From positions 172,501 through 236,500 of the forward strand of contig MCFH01000014.1 of NCBI GenBank assembly GCA_002104945.1: DNA of 64,000 nt, in the 5' to 3' direction. Under the pieces are notes generated by a model. It saw only the letters and a list, made by a program, of their open reading frames with translations. It was not told the origin of the DNA and did not search any database. The translations under genes were made by a program, and so were the position numbers. Shown one piece after another: positions 48,184 through 64,000 of the stretch. Each line of letters opens with the position of its first letter. Within the stretch, counting starts at the first letter, position 1. The DNA is from Piromyces finnis (lineage: Eukaryota; Neocallimastigomycota; Neocallimastigomycetes; Neocallimastigales; Neocallimastigaceae).

Positions 48184-51100
48184 GAATAATAAAATATATA
48201 GTGTCTAAGGGATATAAATGTTTTAAAATTATTTACCAAGGCTAAATTTTCATTTTTCTTATATTCCATTGCAATATAATCCTTCTTTAATTTACGAATA
48301 GAGTACAAGTAACTTTGTCTCAAGTAAGTTTCATAGTTTAAATCGTTTAATAAAAGGAAAATATGAATTCTTGAAATATCAAGTTGTAGGGTGATATTAT
48401 CAATGGTTTCGTTAAGAGCGGAAATTGATGAGAAATTATTATTTGAGGCGTTGGAAGAGAGTGTGGCATTGTTCATTGATTTATCTTTGTTATTCTTTAT
48501 GTTAACATCGGATTCATTTAAAATCTTTAGAGAGTAAAAGTAAGAGGATAAACTTGTTCTTAACTCTGAAAAGATATTTATGATGGTGTTAGCATCATTG
48601 GTTAAAGAATTAAGATGAGGATCCATTCCTGGAAGAATATTAAATAATGAATTGGTATTATTTGCTGAAATAGTACTATTGTTGTTGTTGTTATTGTTAT
48701 TATTATTATTACTGTTATTATTATTACTATTATTGTTATTTCCTTCATTAATAATTTGAGAAATAGATTTTTGCTGTAAAATGGATTGAATATTTCCATG
48801 GGATTGATAGTGGTGAATAGCGGAAAGATTAGAACTCATAACAGTAGTTGAAGTTTGAGCTGTAATACCATTACCACTAGCATTTAATCCAGATATAGAA
48901 GTAGAAGTTGAGAATTTATTATTATTAGATAATGTCGATGATTTTGGTTTTTGAGCTTGAGTTTGATTTTGATTTACTATTTCATCATTTGTGGTAGTAT
49001 CATTGGATATTGAAGAAATAATGCTAGATAATGATTTATTGATAATTTTATCATTTTTAATTTCACTTACAATACTATCATCAAAGGATTGCTTATCAGT
49101 GTTAGAATTAACTGAAACAACTGTAATATTATTCATTGAAGATTTATTATTTAATATAGACTTTGTAAAGCCATCATCAATTGTTGAATTTGAGTAAATG
49201 TTCTCAATGGAATCGGAATCTAATTAATAGTTAGCAGAATATTTATTAGTAATTAATTATTATATCATAATACATAGTAAATTATGGGAATAGTAGAAAA
49301 GAATGTTTATATATATAAAAAGAAAAATTGAAGCATCATAATATAAATAATTAAATAATGACGGTAAATTTTATCACTTACTTATAAATCTTTGTTCAAT
49401 TTCAGTTGGCTCCTTTGAGTTATAGGATCCAAATGTTTGACTGTTATCATTATTATTTAGGAAATTGTCCAAGGTAGCTTGTTTTTCAAAATTATGAACT
49501 TTTATATAATGTTCGGTATACTTTAAATCATCTTCTGGTACAATTTTACGACGATCAATATGAGAGTGTGTTTTATTTGTGAATTTTCTTCTTTGGGAAA
49601 GATTTGAATTTGTTACATTATACCAAATATTTGTATCAAAATTAGGCATTTTCTTGATTTCTTTATCAACTTCAAATACATTGTTACCTTCCAGACTGAA
49701 ATCTAATATCTTTTCACTGAATTCATCATCAATACCTCTCCAGGAGTAACGATTATCTTTTGATAATCTAGGTCCTGCAGATTCATGGGCCCAGGCTCTA
49801 GAATGAGATGGTGTGACATTGCTTAGTGCCATATTTAATTGGGTCATATTCCAAGTAGGTAAAACTTTAGAATCATAACTATTATGCTTAATAAAAGATA
49901 TCTCGGTAGCATTTTCATCATCATTATTATATCCTGTAGCATTGGTTATGGTCGTTAATACCTTTTTATCTAATTTTTGAGGTCTATAGAGGCTTAAACA
50001 AGATATTGTAATTACAGCAGCATCTTCTTGAATCCATTTTGATAAATCTGTTTTTTCTTTTTCGGTATTAGAAAACATTAAATTTGGATGAACTAAGAAA
50101 TTTTCCATTATTATCTAGTAATATAGAATAAAAAAAAAAAAAAAAGGAAAAGGACAAGATATATATATTAATTATTATATTTATAGATTAAAGCAATTTC
50201 GTAAATTATAAAATTTATAATGTATATTACATGGAATGCTTGTTCTAAATAATGTATATCACTGGTGTGATTTTTTGGTATATATCTAATACTTGAAAAA
50301 ACATCATTAAATTTTTTATATCCTTCAATTTCATCCTTTTCTGGAGAATAGTGTGGAATATTCTTAAAAATATACTTTCTTAATTTTTTATTGTTTGTGA
50401 TTATATCTTCTTCTTTTTCCGAATCAAGTTTAAAATCTTCAAACAATTTTTTTGTAAAAGATAATAAATTACATGGGAACATTCCATATAAAAAGGTAAA
50501 ATAATTTAATACAGTATTCCAAAGTGTTTGAGATGAGTATAAGGTCATTAAATTATTGACTGTTTTCAAAAGTTTTATATTAAATAATAATTTGATAAAA
50601 ATTTAATAGAGTAAAAAATAAAATGAAAATGAAAGTGTTAAATAAAGACATTTATAATTTTGTAAAAAAGAATTTATAAATTTTTAAAAATTTACGAGAA
50701 ATATCTTGATGCTTTTCTTTTAATGTATAATCTTTATTTTGATTTTCTAAATTAATTTCTTCTATATGGTTTTTAATAATCTTAACATAATGTCTTTCCC
50801 ATAATATTGATCGTATTAATAATGAAAATAATTCATCTAAAATTTTGGGTAAATGATTGAAAATTCTTGGAATTAAGATAGTAAGAATATTTAAACATCC
50901 ACATACAATTGGTGCATAATCATCAACCTTTAAGGTTAAATAATTAAATTATAATTATAGGTAGAAAAAATAAAATAAAAAAAATTTTTTTTAATAAATA
51001 TATATTTTTTATTTCTATATAATGATATGTAAAAATATTGATTATACAGCTATAGAACAAAGGATTGAGTTGAATAAATTTGTTTCCACAATCATATGTA

Positions 51101-52116
51101 CAGGAAATTGCTATAATTAAATAAAAATATATTTTTATATAATTAACGTCTCTAATCTGTGACTTTTAAAATTATAAAAAAAAAAAAAAAATTACCTCCA
51201 TTATAACAATTTTATTTATGATATTTATAACTTCAAGCCTATTATTACTATTGAATTGTTCATTTAAATCTTGAAATATTTCCTTTATGCCAATAAAAAA
51301 TTTTTTTTAATATTTTTAAAAATATTATAATTTTAAAATTACATAAAATAAATAAAAAGCCATATCATTTAATAAATATTGAATATAAAATTAAAATATT
51401 ATTTTATATATAATACTAACTTTTGGTTTTGAAATACCAATTTGAATTACAAGATTTTCTAAATTCGCTGAAAAAGTTGTATCATATAATTTATTCTCAA
51501 TTTTTTTTGTTTTACTTAATTGACTAATAATACTTTTTTGTTCATTAACGTATGTATCCACAATTAAACCTTGATATTCTTTGATAATATCTTCTATATC
51601 TGTATTTTTATAGGCTTCATTTCCAATACAAAAATGAATTATAATATTTTGTGTAACTTTAATCAATTCACGCCAACGACTATTGAGGAGAATTGGTTTA
51701 AATAATGCATTCCACCATGTGCTCATAAATTTCCTTGGTTCAAAAACATCTTGTAAACGATAAAGATATTTAATAAAAATTAATAATTTTGGATCCATTG
51801 AAAGTCTCTTTATAACCAAAATGTTTTCTTTGTTGAAATTTTCAATTGTATTAAAAGTACTTTTAAATAAATCAATTAAATTTAAATGAAGACGGTCAAC
51901 TGTTGGATATGCATGCGTTATTGAAGATATTTTTTTAAAATCATCTTTATTTTGGTTCTCTGTTTCATTATTAATATTGTTTAAAGTTTCATACACAACT
52001 TTTTCATATAAATGTGAATTAACAAAATTATTAATAATCCTTTCAGATGAAGAACTATTTTTGTTTGATTTTAATTTTACATCATTTGAAATAATTTTAA
52101 ATACTTCTTTTGCCAT
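46621..52116 (-). CDS. TSC1: Hamartin (TSC1), TSC complex scaffold
   Basis: Fourteen exons join in frame on the minus strand, 5' to 3': 52116-51421, 51282-51196, 51110-51048, 50927-50696, 50559-50231, 50114-49382, 49219-48237, 48102-47899, 47789-47743, 47627-47523, 47423-47295, 47202-47112, 46992-46894, 46758-46621 (about 1311 residues; animal hamartin is nearly 1200). The N-terminal helical core carries the hamartin signature LYGMFPCNLLSF (about 383-394), preceded by DDYAPIVCGCLNILTILIP and followed across an intron by IIMENFLVHPNLM and WIQEDAAVITISCLSL. A disordered Ser/Asn region with an Asn run (about 873-900) leads to a C-terminal coiled coil of over 250 residues, the part that binds TSC2 in other species. 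Hamartin stabilises TSC2, whose GAP activity switches off Rheb and so restrains TORC1. Assignment rests on the signature and overall architecture. Confidence 0.85.
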
Positions 52117-54279
52117 TATTAAATAATCTTTTTATATATAATGATTTTTATATTAATTGTTGATTTAAATAAATATTAAATAATTTCTATTACTATTATT
52201 GTCTTGTGCCTTTTCCACTAATTATTGTATATATTTTATATTTAACTTTATTAAACAGTATTTTTTTTTATTGAAGCATTTCTTTGCTATCTTTTTTTTT
52301 TTTTTTTTTTTATTTATTTTATTTTATTTTATTTTTTAAATTACAAATTTCTTAAAATTTTTGAATTTCAAATTTCAAATTAAAATTGATTTTAGTTAAT
52401 TTACTAAAAGTAACTATATTATTATATTATTATCTTTTTCTTGTATCCTTTTTTCTTTTCTTCTTTCCTTTTCTTACTTTCGTTCTTATTTGTTTATAAA
52501 CTTAAAAAAAAAAAAAATATAAATTTACTTTGAAAAATTAATCTTTTTAATTATTTTAATTTTGAAATTTAAAAAAAAAAAAAAAAATTTATATATTTAA
52601 TAAATCTTTCTTTTTTCCAAATTATTTATATTAGTTTTGAAGGACAATACGCTCCAGATATATCTTGTTTAATTATTGGAAAAATTTCAAAATTAGAACT
52701 AAAGATTGATATTTATAAATTCTACTTTTTTATCTTTTATTATAAAAGAAACAATCTTTTTTTTTTTTTATTTATATTATTATTATGAATTGAAATGTGT
52801 ATTTATTAATAAAACAGATACTATATGCTTCATTAAATTTCTATTCTTTTTAATAATAATAAAGTATTTATATTTATATTCCTTTCTTCTTTAGGGTAGA
52901 ATTTCTTGTAACCATTTAATTTCCATAAAAAACTTTATAGTATTTGTATATTTGTATATTACTTTTTTTTTTATTTTTAATTTTTATTATTATTATTTTT
53001 TATTTTGTTTTAAAAAATGTATATATTATTAATTTAATATAAAATTTTTTGTGGTTTATTTTGTCCAATAATATTCAAGTAAATTTCAATTTTTAATTAA
53101 TTGTAAAATAGAAAATTCATGAAAATAATAATAATAATGAAAAGTTCAATGAACATAATAGTATTTAATAAAAAATAATAATAAAAAAAAAAAGAAAAGA
53201 AAACAACTAAAAATGATATACAATATTTTTGTATATTTTGTATTGCTATGAATTGTTGAGCTTATAAAAATATTTATTAATAATGATGAAATATAATATT
53301 AATTTAGTATTTTAAATTTAAAATAATTTTTGAAAATTTTGATATGAATTAATTAAATCAGAATAATAAAAAGAAAAAAAAAATCAGGTATAAAAGTATT
53401 AATAACATATTTATTTAAAAATAAGAGTTATGGTTTTTTCATTAGTTTTTTTACCATTAACTATATTTTAAATTATATTTTAATTATACTTAAATTCTAT
53501 TTTACACAATACACCAAAATTTATTATTTTAAAAATATAATTATATATAAAAATTCTCTCTTTTTTATAACAATATATTTTTTTTTGTGTGGATGATACA
53601 ATTTTAAATTAGATGATTAGATGTTTTTTTTTTTTTTATTAAATATTTATGTAAAAATAAAGAAAAAACAAGATAAAAGTATATTGTTTTTAAAAAAAAA
53701 CATTCTATCCATATTGCTATATATAAAATATTACTATTTTTTATTCAAAGTTTTAAAATTTAAAATAGTATAACAAATTTATCATTTTCATTTTTTCAAT
53801 AAATAATTAAATTTTAAAAGTTTAATTACTATTAAAAGGTAATAATAGTAATTAAAAATAATAATGGAATTTATAAAAATTAAATATAAATTTTTTTAGG
53901 GAATATATTATATATAATTAAATTTTTTTAATTATACAAATAACTTTTTTTTTTTTCTTTTTATTAATATTTTATAAAGTTATTGCCTTTTTTTTTTCCC
54001 TTCTCAAAAGACTTATTAATAAAGTTTATGTAACTTCTAATAAATATTAATAGCTTATTATTATTTTTTCTTATTATAAACAGTTACTAATATTATTTCC
54101 ACTTTAGCAGACTTTAAAATAAATGTATAATTAATTCGATAATTTCTAAAAATTAATCATTCAAATATAATAAGAAAAAAAAATATCATTGATATATTAT
54201 TTGTATCAATTAAATATATATATATATATATAAAACTGTCAATATCGTAAACATATCTGTATATACACAATAATTTACA
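52117..54279. other. Divergent intergenic region between TSC1 and the ELMO gene
   Basis: About 2.2 kb separates the two start codons, so both promoters lie here. It is A/T desert except for about 52630-52710, which reads open and non-repetitive on the plus strand (EGQYAPDISCLIIGKISKLE) after a possible TAG acceptor; no complete gene can be built from it. Confidence 0.5.
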
Positions 54280-58356
<4,077 letters not shown>

Positions 58357-59639
58357 GATCATGGTAGTTATAAAAGAAAAAAAAAATAAATAGACTTTTT
58401 TTTTTTTTCCACAAAAGTATTTATAATAAACTGGTCGAAATCCATAAATGATAAAATGTTATGAGAATAAAAAAAAAAAAAAGTCAATTTTTAATATAAC
58501 ATTAATTTAATTATAACTATCGTAATAATGGTGTATGTACATATATATATATATATATAAAAAAAAAAAAAAAAAAAAAAAAGAGAAGGAATAATATAAA
58601 TGATATTGTTAACAATAGTATATTGAGTCTGATCTGCATTATCATCAGTTGAATACACTAAATTATGTGTAGGTCACCTATCAACATTATAATATTTTAT
58701 ATCGACTCAATAATAATATAAACAATTTTAAATACCCTATTCTTTTCTTTCTTTATTTAAAAAAAATAAAAAATAATTAAATATTTATATAAGTTATATA
58801 CTAATAAAGACATATACTAATGTATTTTTTCTTTGTTAATATTTTTAAACCTATAATATTATATAATATTGAAATTTAAAATCTTCAATTGGATGGTTAA
58901 TAATATGGATTTTAATATTTAATGATTTGAATTATATAAATTATTGGATTTAAATAATAGAATGTAATTGACCAAACATAGATATATGGAAAATAAAAAT
59001 TTTTAGTAGATTACAAAGAAAAATAAAATAAAATAAAATAAAAATAAAATATTCAATTATTAGAAAATAATAATAAGCTCATAAACAAATATTTCACCAA
59101 AACCTCAATTATAATTATAATATTACACTTTTATGATTAATTATTTAATTTGTATATTTACAATTATTATTTACTTTTGATATATATACTATATATACTT
59201 TTTCTTTTTCTTCTTATTTTAATCATTATTCATTTTCAATATTTATAACGAAAAATATATTATTGTATTATCAACATTCACGATTATTATCAATTATTTT
59301 TTATTTTACTATAATAAAATATTTTATATATAAATAAAAGTAAAATTATAAAAATCTTTATTAAGTTAAAAAATATATTTTATTTAGTTGAATTTGATTA
59401 TTCACTAATTAAAATATTATAATCTATAATTTTTTTTGTGTTATTATTATTACTACTATTTGCTATTAATCTAGTATTAATAATATTATTATTATGCGTT
59501 AAGAGTTTATTATTATTATTATTTTTTTTTTTTTTACTTTTTTTTTTTTTTTTTTTTTACTTGTTTTTTATTTTATTTAATACTTAAAGTATTTTTATTA
59601 TTAAATAATATTATCTTAAAACGTTCTCTGATATTGTAT
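58357..59639. other. Convergent intergenic region
   Basis: Lies between the 3' ends of the ELMO and TMX-like genes. No protein gene is supported. A patch at 58621-58712 is less AT-rich and bounded by an inverted repeat. The rest is A/T with long T runs near 59521-59560. Confidence 0.6.
58621..58712. ncRNA. Candidate structured RNA
   Basis: TATTGAGTC at 58621-58629 pairs exactly with GACTCAATA at 58704-58712, extended past a one-base bulge by GAT/ATC (58631-58633 with 58701-58703). Nested inside are GTTGA/TCAAC (58648-58652 with 58681-58685) and TACAC/GTGTA (58654-58658 with 58667-58671). Strand is undetermined; the minus strand contains CTGATGATA, resembling a snoRNA C box, but no good D box. 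It matches no RNA family I can name. Confidence 0.25.
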
Positions 59640-61059
59640 TTATTCCTTCTTTGAATGTTTTTCATCTTCTGGTTTCTTTTCTTTTTCTTTTTCTTTATCA
59701 TCATCATCCTTAAGATCAACCTTAAGACTACCTTGACCAATCTTCTTAACTTTCTTGGTCTTACTCTTACCACCATTCTTCATAGATTCTGGCATGTTGG
59801 ATTTAATGAAGTAGTATGTACAGGCGAAAAGAATAACAGTGAGAATACCGAATATGAACCATAAGCTTTTTTTTAAAGATGAGATTAATTAATATTATTT
59901 TTTCTTTGATATAATTTAAAAATATATATATATATTTAAAATTAAATAAAGATTAGCATACTTGACGTATTGTTGAATCCATTTAGCAAAACTAGTAATA
60001 AAAGCACCAATGACACTAGCATAACCAACCCAACGTCCACTATAATAAAATAAATGATTATATTAATTATAAAAGTTTTTTGTATGATATTTTTAAAAAT
60101 AAATATTAAATAAAAAAAATTTTATCTTACACAACTGAGAAAGGTGAAGCGAAGAAACCTCTTGGTTTAATACTTTCCCATTCTTTGTTTTCAATAAACT
60201 TGATAAGATTTTCTTGAGTTCTTACAATATTAAATTTTCTAACTATATTAGATTAAATAAATGCATTAATTGTAATATATAAAAGAATGTTAATTTATTA
60301 ATTTAATAATTATAATATTATAATTTATATATATAAAAAACTATAAAACTATTTACCTTGTTTATCTTCAATAAAGAAAAGAGTTGGTAAACTTGAAATA
60401 TTATTATTGTAAACATTATTAAAATTAAATACTTTTTTTTTTTTTAATTATTTAATTATATAAAGTAAAAGGTATATACCTAGTAATGTAAAAACGAGAA
60501 GCAAGTTGTGGATTTTCTATGAAGACATTATATAAAACATTATAAAATTAGTATGGTAATTAATTGATTGAAATATATATGTTATTTTTTTTTATAACAA
60601 ACTAACCATCAATGTTAACTTTTCCAAAGTTTACATTTAAATTCTTTTCTTTAGCTTCAATTTCAACATCTTCGAATACGGGAGCAAATATATTGCAATG
60701 ACCACACCAATCAGCATAGCTACATTAATATTAAAGTGTTTTTATTTTATTTTATTTTTAAATTTTTATCAGTTATAAATTTCTTTGAATATATATACAT
60801 ATAACTATGATATAAAATTGAAATTACAAGTAAACCATCCATTGACCTTCGGCGATCTTTTTATAATATTATATAATAATATATAATAATAAAAAAATTT
60901 TGTTAAATTTATATTACTTTGGGTATAAAATTTCAAAATATGATGAAAATGATAGTATACTTGATTATCAAAGTTTAAATCATTGAATTTAACAACATCA
61001 GCTTTTACGAAGTAAGCTAATAATGTAATTAATAATGAAATAATACTGATAGATTTCAT
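59640..61059 (-). CDS. Membrane-anchored thioredoxin / PDI of TMX type
   Basis: Eight exons join in frame on the minus strand, 5' to 3': 61059-60961, 60856-60828, 60719-60607, 60516-60480, 60391-60357, 60242-60131, 60039-59962 and 59865-59640 (about 242 residues). Residues 1-20 are a signal peptide (ending FVKA). A single thioredoxin domain follows with the active site FYADWCGHC, the VNIDENPQLASRFYI strand and the cis-proline context SLPTLFFIED. CGHC is the redox motif of ER protein disulfide isomerases. After the domain come an amphipathic or weakly hydrophobic stretch (VGYASVIGAFITSF) and a strong membrane segment (LWFIFGILTVILFACTYYFI). The cytoplasmic tail is Lys/Asp/Glu-rich and ends SKKE, which is not a canonical KKxx signal. 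This is the layout of the TMX family, which forms or isomerises disulfides in the ER lumen. Confidence 0.88.
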
Positions 61060-61562
61060 TTTGATTTTATTATTTTCTTTTATTTTTTATTTTTTTTTTA
61101 ATCTTTAATTGTTCTTTAAATTTCTTTTTTCTTTTTTTTTTTTTTTTTATTATTTGTTTTAATAAAACATAAAAAAACAAATAATTATTAAAAAATTATT
61201 TTCCAATTTTTTAAAAATATGAAAAATAAATTAAATCAAATTAAAAATTATTATTATTATTTTTTCTGATGAAATCTAAATTATTAATAAATTTTTTCTT
61301 AAAAAATCTTATCATAAATTCTTTATATTACAAGCCACATTTAATTTTAAATATCTATTATGGCTGATTATTGATATTTGATTTATTATTTTTTTTAAAA
61401 AAATAATATAATTTTTAAAGTTTTCATTTTAATTATTTCAAAATATAATGTCATAAAATAACTTTGCTTTTTTTTTTTTTTTTTTTTACCTTCTTTTTTT
61501 TTTTTTCGAAGCGCATAACCTTTAATATTCATATCTAAATAATTAGTATTATAAACTTAAAA
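61060..61562. other. Divergent promoter region
   Basis: About 500 bases between the start codons of the TMX-like gene (-) and the coiled-coil gene (+). Rich in T and A runs; no specific control motif can be named. Confidence 0.6.
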
Positions 61563-64000
61563 ATGAATACTGATGATAATATAAATAAAGTAATTCAATC
61601 TGACTTAAATCTTGATTCAGATAATACATCAGACTCTGATGAAAAGTATGATAATTTGTATAGTGATCCAGAGGAAGCATTTAAATTCGTAAATTTATTG
61701 TCACAAGCTTACAATGACGGGAAAAAAGATATAAATTCAAAAACTGTTCAGGATTTATTGGACTCTACAAACTTAAACACTATAAATGAAGATATATTAA
61801 ATGATAATAGTAGCTTCAATGAAGGTCATTATAACACGAATGAAGTAATGAATTATAATAACAATAATAGTTATAATTATAAAAAATATACCCATAGCAC
61901 TGATAGAAGTAATAATATATTAAACCAATATAAACCTGGACCTTCTAATAATATAATAAATAAAAATGGTATTGATGTATTGATATTAAAATGTATTTAA
62001 TTAATTTTATCTGTAAATTTTCAAAAAATTTTAATATATCAATATTTAAATAATAAAAAGATTCTATTGAAACTTTGAAAAGAAAAATACAGGAATTACA
62101 AAGCTCTAATGATAAAGTAAAAAAAAAAAAGAAAAAAAAAAAAATATATTTATTAATAATTAATTAATAATAATAAAAGTATCTAAATTTATTTTTTATA
62201 TTTTTTATATATAATACTATTACATTTATCTTTAGTTAAAGAAAGAAAATAAAAAATTAACAAATGAAAAAAATTTTAAAGATGGTGAAATTAATGTCAT
62301 TAGAAAAAGGATAAAAACAGTAAATTTCTTTAATTTTAACAACAATTATAAATATATACATTCAATTTATCTATTTATGATTAATAATTGCTGAATTAAT
62401 TTTAAAATAAAATTTCAATTATTTAGATAGAACAAGAAAATGATGATTTGAAAAAGAAATTTATAAATAAATCAAAAACCATAGAAGAGGAAAAACAACA
62501 AGAAAGAAATAATTATAAAAATGAAATTGATCGTTTACAAACAGAATTACAATTTAAAGTACGTATATATAAAGATATACAAGCTCATTATTAGAAATAA
62601 AAATATAATGTATATTTAATTTCCCAAATATATAATATTTTATATAATTTTTTTTCTTAAAAAAAATAGAAACAAGAAATTGAAGAATTAGGAATATCAC
62701 GAAATCATAGTATATCTAAAATTAAAGAAACTAAAAGGAATATAAGTTTTCCATCATTTAATGGTACTAATTTTATAATTTCTTATATGTAAATATTTAA
62801 TAGAGTTTTGAGTATTTAATTAGTAACAATTTTTTAATTTATTATTTTAGACTTTCCTAAACAGCCTTCTAATAATTATATACCCAATAAAGCATCGATT
62901 TATACAAATAAAAGTAATTATTTAATGGAAACTGAAAGTTCCTATCAAAAAGATGTTTTTGAAATACCAAATAATTTTGATGATACAAATATTGAAATAA
63001 AAGATTCTCCAAAAAAGAATATATTAAGTAAAGTGATGACTATGGACATATCTGTTCAAACAGAAAATTACGATTATTCAAATCAATCTAGCAGAAAAGT
63101 CCCATCTAAATACCAGATACCACTACCTAATTCTAGATTTTTGGTAAATATATAATAAGAAAAATTATTAAATATCAAGTTGAAAATGAATTTATTATTA
63201 ATCAAATTTTTATTATAAATTAAAACCTTAATAAAATTATTAGTTTATTCAACGCTTATATAATATAAATATATACTCCAAATTAATAAAATATATAAGC
63301 ACAGAAAATAAAAAACGTAAGTAATTAAAAAAGATTAAAAAACTAACCCCTATATTAAATATAATAATTATTAAACCTATATATATAATATATTTATTAT
63401 TTTTTTTTTTTTGACTTATTCATCAGAATTTATTAATACAAATCAAAATGTTGCAAATCCTATAATAAATAAATTACTATCAAGCATAAATGATATTATT
63501 GCCAATTCTAATATACCAATATCAAATTTAATATCCCCATTAGAAGAATATATAGGCTTAAGTTTAGATAATAATAATGTATTTATCATATAATATATTA
63601 AATAAATAACAAGATTAATTTATAGTACTAAACTATTTTAAAATCAGTTAAAAATGGCTTTAACAGGATTAAAGCTTTTACTAAATATAATTTTAAATGA
63701 TACCAATTCAAAAAATGATATATTATCATATCCTATTAAAGGTATTTTAATTACTAGCTTCATATTTAAAATTCAATATATAATTATAATAAAATTAAAA
63801 ATAAAATAAAAAAAAAGGAACAAAATTGTAAATATTTTTCTTTAAATATATATATTTTTTAAAAAAAAGATAAAGTAATAGAAAATATTCATAAACATCT
63901 TACCACCATGTTAAATATTGTTAATCAATTTAATATTAGAAAAAGCAAAGAATATCAAAATTTATCAATTAAATTTCAAAAAAAAATTTCAAATTATTTA
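61563..64000 (+). CDS. Coiled-coil protein, 3' end outside window
   Basis: Ten exons can be joined in frame up to the window edge: 61563-61968, 62061-62116, 62236-62319, 62427-62558, 62670-62763, 62851-63143, 63244-63316, 63427-63578, 63648-63741 and 63870 to the edge. The 73-base exon 63244-63316 is needed to restore phase and reads open throughout, which supports it. The N terminus is acidic (SDPEEAFKFVNLLSQAYNDGK), followed by Asn/Tyr-rich disorder, then a Lys/Glu-rich coiled coil across exons 2-5, a Ser/Pro-rich middle (KVPSKYQIPLP) and a helical C-terminal part. I do not recognise the family. An acidic start with a coiled coil and helical C terminus recalls checkpoint adaptors such as ATRIP, but that is a weak resemblance. 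Confidence 0.75.

Noticed and set aside
50168-50569. Separate small gene starting at the Met codon at 50569
   Set aside because: An upstream acceptor at 50560-50561 joins it in phase to the previous exon, and the product continues hamartin homology into the next exon.
59640-59720. DDDDK in the TMX-like tail, identical to an enterokinase/FLAG core
   Set aside because: It lies in a native run of Lys/Asp/Glu in a cytoplasmic tail with normal flanking introns, so it is chance composition and not an engineered tag.

Overview
This 64 kb window is nuclear DNA from a very AT-rich eukaryote. Genes are split by short GT-AG introns (donors GTAAGT, GTAAAT, GTTAGT; acceptors usually a T-rich run then TAG) and separated by long A/T deserts full of poly(A)/poly(T) runs and ATT-type microsatellites. 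A CBS-PB1 protein of a mainly fungal type, a Ynd1-like apyrase and NAF1, together with hamartin (TSC1) and an ELMO protein, point to an early-diverging fungus. The base composition and secreted/GPI-type genes resemble anaerobic gut fungi (Neocallimastigomycota). That placement is inference. The standard code fits every gene.

Layout, left to right: (1) the 3' part of a C2H2 zinc-finger gene running in from the left edge (+); (2) a five-exon CBS/PB1 tail-anchored protein (+); (3) a frameshifted remnant of a secreted GPI-type protein (+); (4) a two-exon Golgi-type apyrase (+); (5) a C-terminally truncated PI-PLC-X gene and a cysteine-rich type I membrane protein in tandem (-); (6) a roughly 415 bp foldback element in an A/T desert; (7) NAF1, six exons, with an 18-copy 11-residue repeat (+); (8) a very long AT-hook / SUMO-interacting-motif-rich protein whose probable second exon carries two C2H2 fingers (+); (9) an island of retroelement debris including a decayed LINE reverse transcriptase; (10) a tiny ER-targeted protein ending in RDEL (-); (11) a 14-exon hamartin/TSC1 orthologue (-), divergent from (12) a 10-exon ELMO protein (+); (13) an 8-exon membrane-anchored thioredoxin/PDI of TMX type (-), divergent from (14) a coiled-coil gene leaving the right edge (+).

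The genes do not form a pathway cluster. Themes that recur are secretory-pathway biology (apyrase, TMX-like oxidoreductase, RDEL protein, secreted and GPI proteins) and signalling (TSC1 for TORC1 control, ELMO for DOCK/Rac, the PB1 protein). Exon models were built by hand from splice sites and reading-frame continuity. Every junction listed keeps frame, but none has transcript support here. I saw no rRNA, confident tRNA or CRISPR array.
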